Positions 17,837 to 26,421 of a stretch of DNA of 64,000 bases are shown one piece after another. The notes under the pieces were generated by a model. That model saw only the letters and a list, made by a program, of their open reading frames with translations. It made no database searches and was not told the DNA's origin. Every line of letters begins with the position of its first letter. Positions within the stretch are counted from its first letter, which is position 1. Origin of the DNA: Gemmataceae bacterium (GTDB lineage Bacteria > Planctomycetota > Planctomycetia > Gemmatales > Gemmataceae). The stretch is taken from assembly GCA_022616435.1 (NCBI GenBank), contig JAKEET010000079.1, positions 1 to 64,000 of the forward strand, in the 5' to 3' direction. The position numbers and the translations under genes were made by a program.

Positions 17837-19120
17837 TCACACTTCGACTTCCGGTCGCACCAGATCCTCGTACGTTTCGCGGCGGCGGATCAGCTTCGCG
17901 TCGCTGCCGTCCACCATCACCTCGGCGGCGCGGACGCGACCGTTGTAGTTCGAGCTCATCGCCATGCCGTAGGCGCCGGCGCTGAACGTGGCCAGCAGGT
18001 CGCCGCGCTTCAGGGGCGGCAACGCCCGGTTCTTGGCCAGGAAATCGCCCGACTCGCACACCGGGCCGACCACGTCGCACTTCACCGTGCCGGGAATGTC
18101 GGCCTCGTAATCCGCGGGCGGGGCCGGCATCGTCGCCGCGGGCGCCACCGGCCAGATGCGGTGGAACGAATCGTACAGGGTCGGCCGGATCAGGTCGTTC
18201 ATGGCCGCATCCTGGATCACGAAATGCTTGCCGCCCGAATCCTTGGTGTAGATGACCCGGCTGACGAGGACGCCGGCGTTGCCGACGATGAACCGCCCCG
18301 GCTCGAGGATCAGCTTGCAGCCCGCTTTCTTGACGCCGGGGACGATGACCTCGGCGAAGGCGCTCGCCGGCAGGGCTTCTTGCTTGCGATAGTGGATGCC
18401 GAACCCGCCGCCCATGTTCAGGCTATCCATTCTATGTCCTTGCCCCCGGAGCTTGTCGATAAGAATCAGCGCTTTTTCGACGCCTTGGCGGTACGGTTCT
18501 GCCGACAGGATGGGTGAGCCAAGATGCATGTGCAGGCCGACCACTTTCACATGCGGATGGCCGGCGACCTTGAGGGCGAATTCCTGCACCGTGTCGATGT
18601 CGAGCCCGAACTTGACGCCTTTGACGCTGGTATCGGTCTTGATGTGCGTCTTGGGAGGCAGGTCGGGGTTCACCCGCAGGGCCACGTTGGCCGCCTTGCC
18701 CATGGCCTTGGCGACCTCCGCGATCGCCATCAGCTCGCCTTCGCTTTCGACGTTGAACAAGAGGATGTCGTTCTCCAGCGCCGTGCGGATTTCCGCGTCG
18801 GTCTTGCCGACGCCGGCGAATACGATCTTGCCGCCGTTGCACCCGGCCTTGAGGGCGCGGTACAGCTCGCCGCCGCTGGTGACGTCGCAGCCGGCGCCGT
18901 GCTCGACCATGAAGCGGACCAGGTGCAGGTTGCCGTTGGTTTTGATGCTGAAGCAGATCAACGGCTCGACTTCGATGAACGCCTGCTGGATTTGCCGCAG
19001 ATGGTGCAAGAGCGTCGCCCGGCTGTAGACGAACAGCGGCGTGCCGTGCTTCTCGGCGAGGGCCGCGACGGGGATTTCTTCGCAATGGAGGACGCGATTC
19101 TTGTACGAGAAATGGTCCAT
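17837..19120 (-). CDS. lysA: Diaminopimelate decarboxylase
   Basis: 427 residues, normal length. It converts meso-diaminopimelate to L-lysine with PLP in the cytoplasm, the last step of lysine synthesis. The PLP lysine is in CFSIKTNGN (Lys60). Other fold III landmarks are HMHLGSPI, NMGGGFGIHY, LEPGRFIVG and the C-terminal GPVCESGDFLA (Cys355), plus the SAGAYGMAMSSNYN end. All are present, so the enzyme should be active. The ATG at 19118-19120 was chosen over one 30 codons upstream, because homology begins at MDHFSYKNRVLHCE and the upstream residues are polar junk. It stands alone, with no other lysine genes nearby. Confidence 0.93.
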   Translation of the reverse strand: MDHFSYKNRVLHCEEIPVAALAEKHGTPLFVYSRATLLHHLRQIQQAFIEVEPLICFSIKTNGNLHLVRFMVEHGAGCDVTSGGELYRALKAGCNGGKIVFAGVGKTDAEIRTALENDILLFNVESEGELMAIAEVAKAMGKAANVALRVNPDLPPKTHIKTDTSVKGVKFGLDIDTVQEFALKVAGHPHVKVVGLHMHLGSPILSAEPYRQGVEKALILIDKLRGQGHRMDSLNMGGGFGIHYRKQEALPASAFAEVIVPGVKKAGCKLILEPGRFIVGNAGVLVSRVIYTKDSGGKHFVIQDAAMNDLIRPTLYDSFHRIWPVAPAATMPAPPADYEADIPGTVKCDVVGPVCESGDFLAKNRALPPLKRGDLLATFSAGAYGMAMSSNYNGRVRAAEVMVDGSDAKLIRRRETYEDLVRPEVEV

Positions 19121-19225
19121 GGGTGCATCTCGAGAATGGTGCTGCCGGCGACGGTTTGATTCCATTAGCATAGGGGGTTGGGAAGCGGGATGAGAAGGTG
19201 AGTTTTGCATGGAGCTGACTGCGAA

Positions 19226-19663
19226 TCATTCTGCCACGACGACTGCCCAATTCTGCACCATCGAGCGTGCAACCGCGAATTTCCTTCGGGAAACGCGGCG
19301 CTGGCCGCGCAGGGGATCGAGCAGCGTAACGAAATGTTGGGAGTACCGAACGGGAATGACCGCGTGGACGCTGGACACACCGTCGAGAATCTTGCGATAG
19401 AGATACGCGATGGGGTATTCGGCGTTATCCACGATCGAAGCGAGCGCGTGATCGTCGATCTGCTGTTCCGATGCCACCAGGCCCATTGCACGCGCCAGTT
19501 TCGCCAATTCCTCCGGCGTCAGGCCGCCTTCGTCCAGCGTTGTAATTCGGACCAGCTCGTCTTCGCTGGTCTCGATGCCCCTGCTCGCCAAGAGCATCCG
19601 CAGACACGCGACAGCACAAGCGTCAGGTCGTTCTTGCGCGATGAAACGCGGCATGGAGGGCAT
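19226..19663 (-). CDS. C39-like papain-fold cysteine peptidase
   Basis: 145 residues. The segment QERPDACAVACLRMLLASRG (residues 10-29) fits the C39 pattern Q...C-x3-C-LRM, with Cys16 as the likely nucleophile. HAVIPVRYSQHFVTLLDP (residues ~104-121) supplies the His and Asp of the triad. Full C39 peptidases are usually fused to ABC exporters and trim double-glycine leaders. This stand-alone domain has no transporter nearby. Its start overlaps the end of the companion gene at 19623 by 41 bases, so the two are translationally coupled. It probably processes or binds a peptide together with that partner (inference). Confidence 0.7.
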   Translation of the reverse strand: MPSMPRFIAQERPDACAVACLRMLLASRGIETSEDELVRITTLDEGGLTPEELAKLARAMGLVASEQQIDDHALASIVDNAEYPIAYLYRKILDGVSSVHAVIPVRYSQHFVTLLDPLRGQRRVSRRKFAVARSMVQNWAVVVAE

Positions 19664-19964
19664 CGCGATTCTCCCGCGCTAAACGCGCTCCGGCCGCCCG
19701 CACTTCGTGCTTGGGCGTCGCATCCAGTACCGCCAGCGTCATGCCGTCCAACGCCACAACTCCGACTTCGCCGACGGGTCCATAGCCGGCGCTCGTGAAC
19801 ATCACAGGGACCACCCAAATGCGGCCGGACGGCAGCGACAAGCGGCGCGGCGTCGCCCCGACGTAGGCGTCGCCGTATGTCGTCAGACAGTAAGCATTCG
19901 CACGTGCGTGAACGTCTGCTTCCGCCCTCTTGCTTCTCGGCTTTGCCGCTGTTCGCACAGACAT
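19623..19964 (-). CDS. Small companion protein of the C39-like peptidase
   Basis: 113 residues from the ATG at 19962-19964, which is preceded by GAGGAA, a good ribosome binding site. A longer frame reaches 20033 but is less likely. The protein shows a compact beta-rich domain (ANAYCLTTYGDAYVG, GRIWVVPVMF, YGPVGEVGVVALDGMTLAVL) that resembles small domains encoded next to C39-like peptidases. The C-terminus reads DATPKHEVRAAGARLA and is basic. A decayed copy of this gene lies at 21735-21870. The function is unknown; a substrate-binding or inhibitor role is possible. Confidence 0.65.
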   Translation of the reverse strand: MSVRTAAKPRSKRAEADVHARANAYCLTTYGDAYVGATPRRLSLPSGRIWVVPVMFTSAGYGPVGEVGVVALDGMTLAVLDATPKHEVRAAGARLARENRDALHAAFHRARTT

Positions 19965-20079
19965 GATTGGCAGTTCCTCTTTGGCCGGAATCTGGGATTC
20001 ATTTTTCGTTTCGCCACTAGTCTTGTCAACCACAGCCGGTAAACAATCGCATCAGCGACACGGATTTGACAATTCCTTG

Positions 20080-20796
20080 GCGGTCCGCCACGAGAACATC
20101 GCCAGCTGCTATGCAGTCGGCGAAGATGCTGGGTTGTGTTACATCGCGATGGAGTACGTGCATGCCTCCAGTTTGCAACAAATGGTTGATGCGAACGGGC
20201 CGCTGCAGCCATTTCGGGCGGCTCATTACATCGGCCAGGCTGCCGCTGGATTGCAGCAAATCCACTCCCAAGGCATGATTCATCGCGACATTGAGCCGGC
20301 GAACATCATGGTTAATCGCCATGGAACGGTGAAGATCGTTGACTTCGGACTCGCACTAGCGACCCACGATCTTGTTCTGCATGGATCCGTCAGTCTTTTG
20401 ACAGATTTGGTGCTGGGACCGGACTACGTCGCCCCCGAACTGGCCGCGAACGGCGAGTTTGACGGCCGCGCCGACATTTACAGTCTCGGCGCAGTCCTCT
20501 ATTTTTGCCTCGCGGGGCGACCACCGCTCGACGAGGGAACAGTTCACCAAAAACTGCATTGGCTGGAAACGGTGCGGCCCCAGCCAATCCGATCCTTGCG
20601 ACCCGACGTTCCTGAAGCAATGGCTGCAATCGTCGAGCACATGCTTGCGAAGGACCCGCCGGACCGCTTTGCCACCGCGCAGGCTGTCGCTGAAGCGCTC
20701 CGTCCTTGGACGCAGCAACCGATCGCGCCGCCATTGGACAATGAGTTGCCACGTTGGAGCCCGGCTGCCATGAAGGTGATTGGCCGGAGCGGCTAA
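20080..20796 (+). pseudogene. Truncated Ser/Thr protein kinase fragment (no N-lobe)
   Basis: Kinase similarity starts abruptly at AVRHENIASCYAVGED, in the middle of the N-lobe. The glycine loop and the VAIK lysine are absent, and the open frame in front (from 19930) runs through the antisense of the neighbouring gene. The catalytic loop reads HRDIEPANIM, with Glu where family members have Lys. DFG is present (IVDFGLALA). The activation segment has GPDYVAPE, and DIYSLGAVLYFCLAGRPP is intact. The frame continues to a normal end after the kinase domain, with no membrane anchor. It is most likely a dead remnant of a Hanks-type kinase, although expression as a pseudokinase C-lobe cannot be excluded. 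Confidence 0.7.
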
Positions 20797-20835
20797 CTCG
20801 AAAAGTCTCCGACTTCCCGGCGGCCACTTTAGCGA

Positions 20836-21643
20836 TCAAGGCGGTTTTGGACTGGAGCGATAGGTCACCGGCCCGCCAATGATGCCGAAGCGGACCGGAC
20901 CGGCCATGTCAATCCTGTGTCCACCCGGCAGGATCGCCACTTCATTCTCGATGGCGCCGCGGGCCGAGTTGAACTTGAGCGTCTCGTTGCCGCGCGCCGA
21001 TAGCACCAGGCGCGTGATCCGCCTCTCCTTCATTTCAACGAAGCCTTGCCAGGTCAGCTTGACCTCGTGCATGTCGCCGGGGCCGCCGTTCGCCATCCGG
21101 TCGATGAAGACGTGCGACTCGCCAACGATGCGCCAGAGGTCCCCGGCCTTGGCGCGTTGCTTGACCTTCTCGGCCCAGAACTCGCACCGCTGCAGATCGC
21201 CTCGTGTGCCGATTGGATTATCGAGCGGCTGCACGTCCAGCACGCCCAGGTGGGCATGCGTCACCCACGTACGTGTGACGGCAAGCGGGAACTTGACGCG
21301 CTCGGCCCGGGCGTCGGCGAGGGCATGGGCCAGCACTGCTTGCGACTCGACGCTCACGTCAAATCGATCCTCGATGTAGTTCTCCTGTCGCACGGTGTCG
21401 GCGACCGGCTTGCCGTTCTTGTCCAGCGCACGGCCAATCAGCCGGGCGACCACCGTCCCTCTTGGCAAGGGCGGCACGGCGGGACAAAGACTGCCCTTGG
21501 GATGACGGTCGAGGACGGGCAGATCTCTCGGCTTGCAGGGCGTCGGGGCTGGACGGCGCATCCGCGCGCTTCGACGCTTCCTGCGCCGGGACGAGGCCGG
21601 CCGACAAGAGCATCAGGCCAACGGCGACGGTCGTGATCTTCAC
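20836..21643 (-). pseudogene. Secreted protein of unknown function, disrupted by a frameshift
   Basis: A GTG at 21641-21643 with AAAGGAG upstream starts a clear signal peptide (KITTVAVGLMLLSAGLVPAQ). That frame soon degenerates into arginine-rich low complexity. The rest of the protein (PRGTVVARLIGRALDKNGKP, NYIEDRFDVSVESQAVL, GDLWRIVGESHVFIDRM) is in the +1-shifted frame of 20836-21561. The two must be joined somewhere between 21480 and 21570. The C-terminal half alternates short strands and contains MHEVKLTWQGFVEMKERR and a GGHRIDMAGPVRFGIIGGPV ending. No family was recognised. It could be a real pseudogene or a sequencing error; one base decides. Confidence 0.6.
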
Positions 21644-21734
21644 GGGATGTCTCCTTTCGAGTAACCCACGGTCCATCGAAAGAATGCGAGCGGTCTGTCT
21701 GTTCTACCGCAAACGAGAACCACCGGTTTCACAC

Positions 21735-21870
21735 GCGGGCCCCGGCCGCCCGCACTTCGTACTTCGGCGTCGCTTCCAGCGCAGCCGTCGTTGGCCGCGA
21801 CCTGGGGTTCATTCTGCGTTCCACCGCCGATCTTGTAACCGCGCAGCAGGTAAACAAGACGCCGTTAACC
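21735..21870 (-). pseudogene. Decayed copy of the C39-companion gene region
   Basis: Read on the minus strand, ALEATPKYEVRAAGARV matches the DATPKHEVRAAGARL end of the protein at 19623. Just upstream, ACAAGATCGGCGGTGGAACG and the bases after it match the leader of that gene (ACAAGACTAGTGGCGAAACG, near 20020). The middle of the gene, about 200 bases, is missing. The rest of the gap 21644-21991 holds no other gene; its last 60 bases probably carry the promoter of the gene at 21992. Confidence 0.6.
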
Positions 21871-21991
21871 TGAGTCCGATCGGCGCTGACCGGCAAGGTC
21901 TGGTGAGCCCGAGCCAATCGCCATATAATCCGCCCCTAGCCGCCCGCGCGCTCGCACGCGCCTGGAGCCGGCCCATTCGAGGGGAAACGTC

Positions 21992-24103
21992 ATGCCGCTT
22001 CGCACCGCCTGCTCGTCGTGTGGCAAGAAACTGCAAGTGCGCGATGAACTTGCCGGCAAGAAAGTCAAATGTCCCGACTGCGGGACGGTGTTCGTCGCCG
22101 CCGGGGAGGCGGCGGCGATCAAGGCCGCCCCAACGAGGCCGAGCGCGCCGCCGCCGATGGTCAAGGACAAGGTTTCCACGAAGCCCATGGCGAAGAGGCC
22201 CGTGCCCGTCGACGATTCCGACGACGATGACGACGTCGATGAACGTCCGGCGCGGCGCGGCAAGGCTTCCAGCGGAAGGGTTTCCAGTTCGGGCAGCCTG
22301 CTGTGGGTCTGGCTTGCTCTGGGCGGGGTGCTGCTCCTGGGCGGCGCCGCGGGGGCGTACTTCATCTTCTTTTCCGAACCGCCGGCGAGCGTCCCGGTTG
22401 CGAAGAAGGGCGGCCCGCCGGTTGCCCCGATCCCCCAGCCGCCGGTGCAGCCGCCGGTGCAGCCGCCGCGGCCGGTTGGCAATACGCCGGCGCTGGTCGA
22501 CAACAAGGTCCTCTCCACGAGCAACAACCTCGCCGACCTCGTGCCCGGCGACGCACTGTTCTTCGCGAGCGTCAGCGGCGAGATGTGGAACGCCAAAGGA
22601 TTCGACGTCCTGCGAGCCATGTTCGGCAAGACGGTGGAGGAAGGCTTCCAGAACGCGCTCGGAATCCCGCTGGCCGACATCGAGCGCGTGTCCATGTTCA
22701 GCGTGACGACGCTGGAGGACGCCAAGAAGCACTCGGTCGGTCCGACCGTTGTACCCGTCATCGTGATGGTGCAGGCCAAGCAGCCCTTGAACAGGGCCGT
22801 GGTGACCACGGCACTCCGAAAAGGAGACCTCGGCCGCAACAAGAACACGGCGATCGCGTTTGTCAACGATCGCACGGTGGTCACGAGCCTGGCGGCGCTG
22901 GTGCAGATCTACAAGGACAAGCTCGGCAAAACGAAAGCGTCGGGAGTGCTCGAACGCGCCTTGACCCAGGCCAGCACATCGAAAGGCATCGTCGCGGCGG
23001 CGACGATCCCACCGGATGTGGTGGCGCTGGCGGAGCAGGGCTTGAAGGACGCGCCGCCGTTCTTCGCGCCGTTTCTCAAGACCAAGTCGGCGCTGGCCAG
23101 CCTCGAGGTGACCGACAAGCTGAAGCTGCAAGCGACGCTGTTCATGGAGGACGCCGCGGCGGCGAACGATGCGAAAACCGCCGCGGACGACTTGATCGGC
23201 CTCGCCGGCAGCATGCTCAACCCGCCGACCAAGGATGCGCAGGCCGTCGCCCTCGCCAAGGCCGCCCAGCAGGCGCTCGGGGACGTGAAGGTCAACGCCC
23301 AGGACAACGAGCTGGTCATTGTGTTCGAGACGGACATGAAGGTCGTCACGGACGCGGCGCTGACGGCCCTGAAGGCCGCCAAGGGCGCGGCGGTCGCCGG
23401 CGCCGAGATGAACAACCTCAAGCAGATTGGCCTGGCGTGGCACAACTATCATGCGACCTACAAGACCTTCCCGCCGCAGACCGTCGGCAAAGGTCTGAGC
23501 TGGCGCGTCGCCATCCTGCCCTTCATGGGGCAGGATCAGCTTTACCGGCAGTTCAAGCTCGATGAGCCGTGGGACAGCGAGCACAACAAGAAACTGATTC
23601 CCCGCATGCCGTCGATCTACGCCTCCGTCAATGCCAAGCCCGGATTCACGTTCATCCAGACCTTCGTCGGCAAGAAAACGATCAACGCCGACCCGAAGAA
23701 GGGGATGACGTTTGCGAGCATCAGGGACGGCACCTCCAACACGCTCATCGTCGCCGAAGCCGCGAAGGCCGTCGAATGGACCAGGCCGGACGACATCACC
23801 GTCAAGGACAATGAGCCGATCGTGCTCGGCGGCAATCCAAAGTTGCTGGGCGGCGGCAATCCGAAATTGCTGGGCGGCGGCAATCCGAGGATCACCTTGG
23901 CGGGATGGGCTGACGGATCGGTCCGCAGGTTGCCGCGCGATCTGGATCAGAACACCTTGCGCTTGCTGATCGACCCGTCGGACGGCATGGTGATTCCGAA
24001 TTTGGACGGGCCGGGCGCGAGGACAGCGCCGCCGGTCTTCGGATCGCCGCCGACGCAAGGCGACGGCAAGAAGCCCGAAGCGCCGCAGTCGAGGATGAAG
24101 TGA
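21992..24103 (+). CDS. Zinc-ribbon, membrane-anchored DUF1559 protein
   Basis: 703 residues. The N-terminus has a zinc ribbon, Cys7-x2-Cys10 ... Cys27-x2-Cys30 (CPDCGTVF). An acidic linker with DDSDDDDDVDE follows, then one transmembrane helix at ~102-127, then a long secreted part. Residues ~165-470 are an uncharacterised alpha/beta region. From ~471 the DUF1559 signature appears: NNLKQIGLAWHNYHATYKTF, LSWRVAILPFMGQDQLYRQF, DGTSNTLIVAEA, GWADGSVRRLPRDL. DUF1559 proteins usually carry a pilin-like N-terminus. Here a zinc ribbon plus TM anchor replaces it, an arrangement found in planctomycetes. An 8-residue unit GGGNPKLL is tandemly repeated near 23830-23890. The role is unknown. Confidence 0.85.
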   Translation: MPLRTACSSCGKKLQVRDELAGKKVKCPDCGTVFVAAGEAAAIKAAPTRPSAPPPMVKDKVSTKPMAKRPVPVDDSDDDDDVDERPARRGKASSGRVSSSGSLLWVWLALGGVLLLGGAAGAYFIFFSEPPASVPVAKKGGPPVAPIPQPPVQPPVQPPRPVGNTPALVDNKVLSTSNNLADLVPGDALFFASVSGEMWNAKGFDVLRAMFGKTVEEGFQNALGIPLADIERVSMFSVTTLEDAKKHSVGPTVVPVIVMVQAKQPLNRAVVTTALRKGDLGRNKNTAIAFVNDRTVVTSLAALVQIYKDKLGKTKASGVLERALTQASTSKGIVAAATIPPDVVALAEQGLKDAPPFFAPFLKTKSALASLEVTDKLKLQATLFMEDAAAANDAKTAADDLIGLAGSMLNPPTKDAQAVALAKAAQQALGDVKVNAQDNELVIVFETDMKVVTDAALTALKAAKGAAVAGAEMNNLKQIGLAWHNYHATYKTFPPQTVGKGLSWRVAILPFMGQDQLYRQFKLDEPWDSEHNKKLIPRMPSIYASVNAKPGFTFIQTFVGKKTINADPKKGMTFASIRDGTSNTLIVAEAAKAVEWTRPDDITVKDNEPIVLGGNPKLLGGGNPKLLGGGNPRITLAGWADGSVRRLPRDLDQNTLRLLIDPSDGMVIPNLDGPGARTAPPVFGSPPTQGDGKKPEAPQSRMK

Positions 24104-24124
24104 ATGCGCGCGATGGATGAGGCA

Positions 24125-24188
24125 GCTTGCCGTTTCGCGCCCTCGATCCGAGCACCGGATTGTTGTCAGCGAGCGCGAAACGGCAAGC
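24125..24188. terminator. Bidirectional hairpin between convergent genes
   Basis: GCTTGCCGTTTCGCGC (24125-24140) and GCGCGAAACGGCAAGC (24173-24188) form a perfect 16-base inverted repeat. It lies between the stop of the DUF1559 gene and the stop of the DUF2442 gene, so it could terminate transcripts from both sides. No T tract is attached. Confidence 0.6.
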
Positions 24189-24204
24189 CGCAAAGATTGA
24201 CAGT

Positions 24205-24492
24205 TCAGGCCGACTGCCGATCCACGCCGGCCATCAAACCTGCAATCGACAGATCTTCATCCAATTCCGGCCAGTGGAGTGCGATGCCGCCGCCACCAAT
24301 CTTCACTTTGCGGCGCTGTGCTGGCTTTGCCTTGTGCAAGGTGGGAAACCAGATGATCGGGACGCTCAGGACGCGGCCATCCGTGAAATGAACGTGCATC
24401 ATCTGTTCGTCGAATCGAACAGATTTTGCAAGGGCGGTGGGCGGCACGAAGGCGCGCCGAGGATTAGGGGTCTTCCCGCCGGAAATGCTCAT
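24205..24492 (-). CDS. DUF2442 domain protein
   Basis: 95 residues from the ATG at 24490-24492. The core, AKSVRFDEQMMHVHFTDGRVLSVPI followed by GGIALHWPELDEDLSIAGLM, is the DUF2442 pattern (a short beta-sheet, with the conserved HWPELDEDLS end). Family members are small cytoplasmic proteins, often encoded beside DUF4160 in toxin-antitoxin-like pairs, but the biochemical role is not established. It overlaps the preceding DUF4160 gene by 29 bases, which implies coupled translation. Confidence 0.85.
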   Translation of the reverse strand: MSISGGKTPNPRRAFVPPTALAKSVRFDEQMMHVHFTDGRVLSVPIIWFPTLHKAKPAQRRKVKIGGGGIALHWPELDEDLSIAGLMAGVDRQSA

Positions 24493-24709
24493 TCCAGGCC
24501 TCCAAGAGCTCGCGGTGGTGTTCCTCGACAATGGCTTTGATGCCATTCAACTCCCGTGTATTAAATCCATAGTTGGCGGCCAACGCAATCGGAGCCAGCC
24601 AGAACTTTGCCTCGTTCTCCGCCGCGATAACGTGGACGTGCGAAGGCTCGCGGCCCTCATTGCTGAAAAAGAAGAATCGATATCGACCAACGCGCAATGC
24701 AGTCGGCAT
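24464..24709 (-). CDS. DUF4160 domain protein
   Basis: 81 residues: MPTALRVGRYRFFFFSNEGREPSHVHV..., the standard DUF4160 N-terminus with the HVHV histidines, then WLAPIALAANYGF and a C-terminal helix ending EAWNEHF. It overlaps the DUF2442 gene, and the pair looks like a type II toxin-antitoxin-type module (inference from conserved gene pairing). An ATG four codons upstream (24721) is an alternative start. The start lies about 15 bases after the argH stop, so the module may be read from the argH transcript. Confidence 0.85.
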   Translation of the reverse strand: MPTALRVGRYRFFFFSNEGREPSHVHVIAAENEAKFWLAPIALAANYGFNTRELNGIKAIVEEHHRELLEAWNEHFRREDP

Positions 24710-24723
24710 GGTCCGCTCCATCG

Positions 24724-26109
24724 CTAGCGCCGCTCCAAGCGCTCGCGCCAGAACGCCATTTGCCGTTCCACTTCCGCCGGCGCCGTCGAGCCGTAACTCT
24801 GGAACGCGGCCAGCGCGTTCTTCACGCCCAGCACCTGATGCACCTTGGCCGCAAGACCGGCGCGAATCGCCTCGAACGATTCCTTCGGCAAGTCCGCCAG
24901 CCGGCACTGGCGCTCTTCGCACTCTTTCACCAGCTTGCCCACCGCTTCGTGGGCCGAGCGCAGCGGCACGCCTTCCTTGACGAGGAACTCCATGAACGTG
25001 GTGGCGTCGAGATAGCCGTCTTCGAGCCGGGCGGCGATGACGTCGCGCCGGAACTTCGTGGTGCGGATCAGTCCGGCCGCGAGTTCCAGCGACAGCGACA
25101 CTGTATCGACCGCGTCGAACAGCGCTTCCTTGTCTTCCTGAAGATCGCGGTTGTAGGCCAAGGGCAATCCCTTGATGAGCACCAGCAGCCGCTGCAAGTC
25201 GCCGACGACGCGGGCCGATTTGCCGCGGATCAGCTCGAGCACGTCCGGGTTCTTCTTGTGCGGCATGATGCTCGAGCCGGTGCAGAACGCGTCGGGCAGC
25301 TCGAGGAAGTTGAATTCCGTCGTGGACCAGAGAATCCATTCCTCGGCCCAGCCGGCCAGGTGCAGGGCGATGAGAGACAGATCGAAAACGAACTCGATCA
25401 GGAAATCGCGGTCGCTGGAGACATCGAGGCTGTTGGCGGCGACGCTGTCGAAGCCGAGCTGCCGGGCGACGCTGTCGCGATTGATGGGGAGCGAGGTCCC
25501 CGCCAGCGCCGCGGCGCCCAGCGGCAGCACGTTGATGCGCCGGCGGGTGTCGCTGAGCCGATCGCGGTCGCGCTGGGTTTTCTCGACGTACGCCAGGAGA
25601 TAGTGGGCCGCCAGCACCGGCTGGGCGCGTTGCAGGTGCGTGTAGCCGGGCAGGATCACGTCGCGGCTGCGGTCGGCCATGTCGACCAGGGCATTTTGCA
25701 GGTCGAGCAGCTTTCCTGTGATGTCATCGAGCGCGTCGCGCGTCCAGAGCTTGACGTCCGTGACGATTTGATCGTTGCGGCTGCGGCCGGTGTGCAGCTT
25801 GCGGCCGACGTCGCCGAGCTGGTCGATCAGCGCCCGTTCGACGTGGGTGTGGATGTCTTCGAGCTGGATGGAGTATTCGAACTCGCCGCGTTCGATGCGG
25901 CCGGCGATGTCGCCGAGGGCGGCGACGATTTGATCCGTTTCCTCTTGAACGAGGAGTCCGACTTCGGCCAGCATGCGGGCGTGAGCCTGGCTGGCGAGGA
26001 TGTCGTGGCGGTAGAGCCGGCGGTCGAAGCTGATCGACTCGGTGAAGGCCTCGACGCGGTTGTCGGTTTCACCGGAAAAGCGGCCGCCCCAGGTTTTGTG
26101 CTGCGACAA
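24724..26109 (-). CDS. argH: Argininosuccinate lyase
   Basis: 461 residues. The enzyme cleaves argininosuccinate to arginine and fumarate, the last step of arginine synthesis, as a cytoplasmic homotetramer. Landmarks: KTWGGRFSG near the N-terminus, [29 protein letters not shown] and the fumarase/ASL signature [11 protein letters not shown]. The start was set at TTG 26107-26109, preceded by CGGAGA. Homology begins at that point and the length becomes normal. An upstream ATG (26208) would add 33 odd residues and overlap the neighbouring gene's end by 83 bases. No other arginine genes are near. Confidence 0.93.
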   Translation of the reverse strand: MSQHKTWGGRFSGETDNRVEAFTESISFDRRLYRHDILASQAHARMLAEVGLLVQEETDQIVAALGDIAGRIERGEFEYSIQLEDIHTHVERALIDQLGDVGRKLHTGRSRNDQIVTDVKLWTRDALDDITGKLLDLQNALVDMADRSRDVILPGYTHLQRAQPVLAAHYLLAYVEKTQRDRDRLSDTRRRINVLPLGAAALAGTSLPINRDSVARQLGFDSVAANSLDVSSDRDFLIEFVFDLSLIALHLAGWAEEWILWSTTEFNFLELPDAFCTGSSIMPHKKNPDVLELIRGKSARVVGDLQRLLVLIKGLPLAYNRDLQEDKEALFDAVDTVSLSLELAAGLIRTTKFRRDVIAARLEDGYLDATTFMEFLVKEGVPLRSAHEAVGKLVKECEERQCRLADLPKESFEAIRAGLAAKVHQVLGVKNALAAFQSYGSTAPAEVERQMAFWRERLERR

Positions 26110-26125
26110 CGCATCGTCTCCGTGC

Positions 26126-26371
26126 TTAGCCTTTCCTGGCCTTGCTTGTGGCGGAAAGGGGCTCAAGTCGGGTGATGTGTAGAATCGAAATCGTTTGTGA
26201 TTCGTCAAACGCCGTGTAGTTGTGTTTCTCCAATGGCGTGAACAGAATAACGATCGTCGGACTCACTTTAATCAGTTCCGGATGGCGAACCTCATGTCCT
26301 GATCCATCGGAACAGTGAATCCGGAACGGTTGAAAGGGCTGTCTCGAAGCCATTTCGAGGATGTCCTTCAT
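26126..26371 (-). CDS. Small conserved hypothetical protein
   Basis: 81 residues (84 from a second ATG at 26378-26380). The sequence [20 protein letters not shown] is followed by [20 protein letters not shown]. This looks like a small single-domain protein family common in planctomycetes and cyanobacteria, with a short beta-sheet and a conserved QPFxPFxIH N-terminus. The function is unknown. It ends 16 bases before the argH start and may be co-transcribed with argH and the DUF4160/DUF2442 pair. Confidence 0.65.
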   Translation of the reverse strand: MKDILEMASRQPFQPFRIHCSDGSGHEVRHPELIKVSPTIVILFTPLEKHNYTAFDESQTISILHITRLEPLSATSKARKG

Positions 26372-26421
26372 GCGGATCATGATTCACCTCTACCAAGGCC
26401 TTTCAATGCCCGTGCCTCCCA

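Noticed and set aside
26109-26208. A longer argH start at ATG 26208
   Set aside because: The extra 33 residues lack homology and would overlap the neighbouring gene's end by 83 bases; TTG 26107-26109 gives normal length and has CGGAGA upstream.
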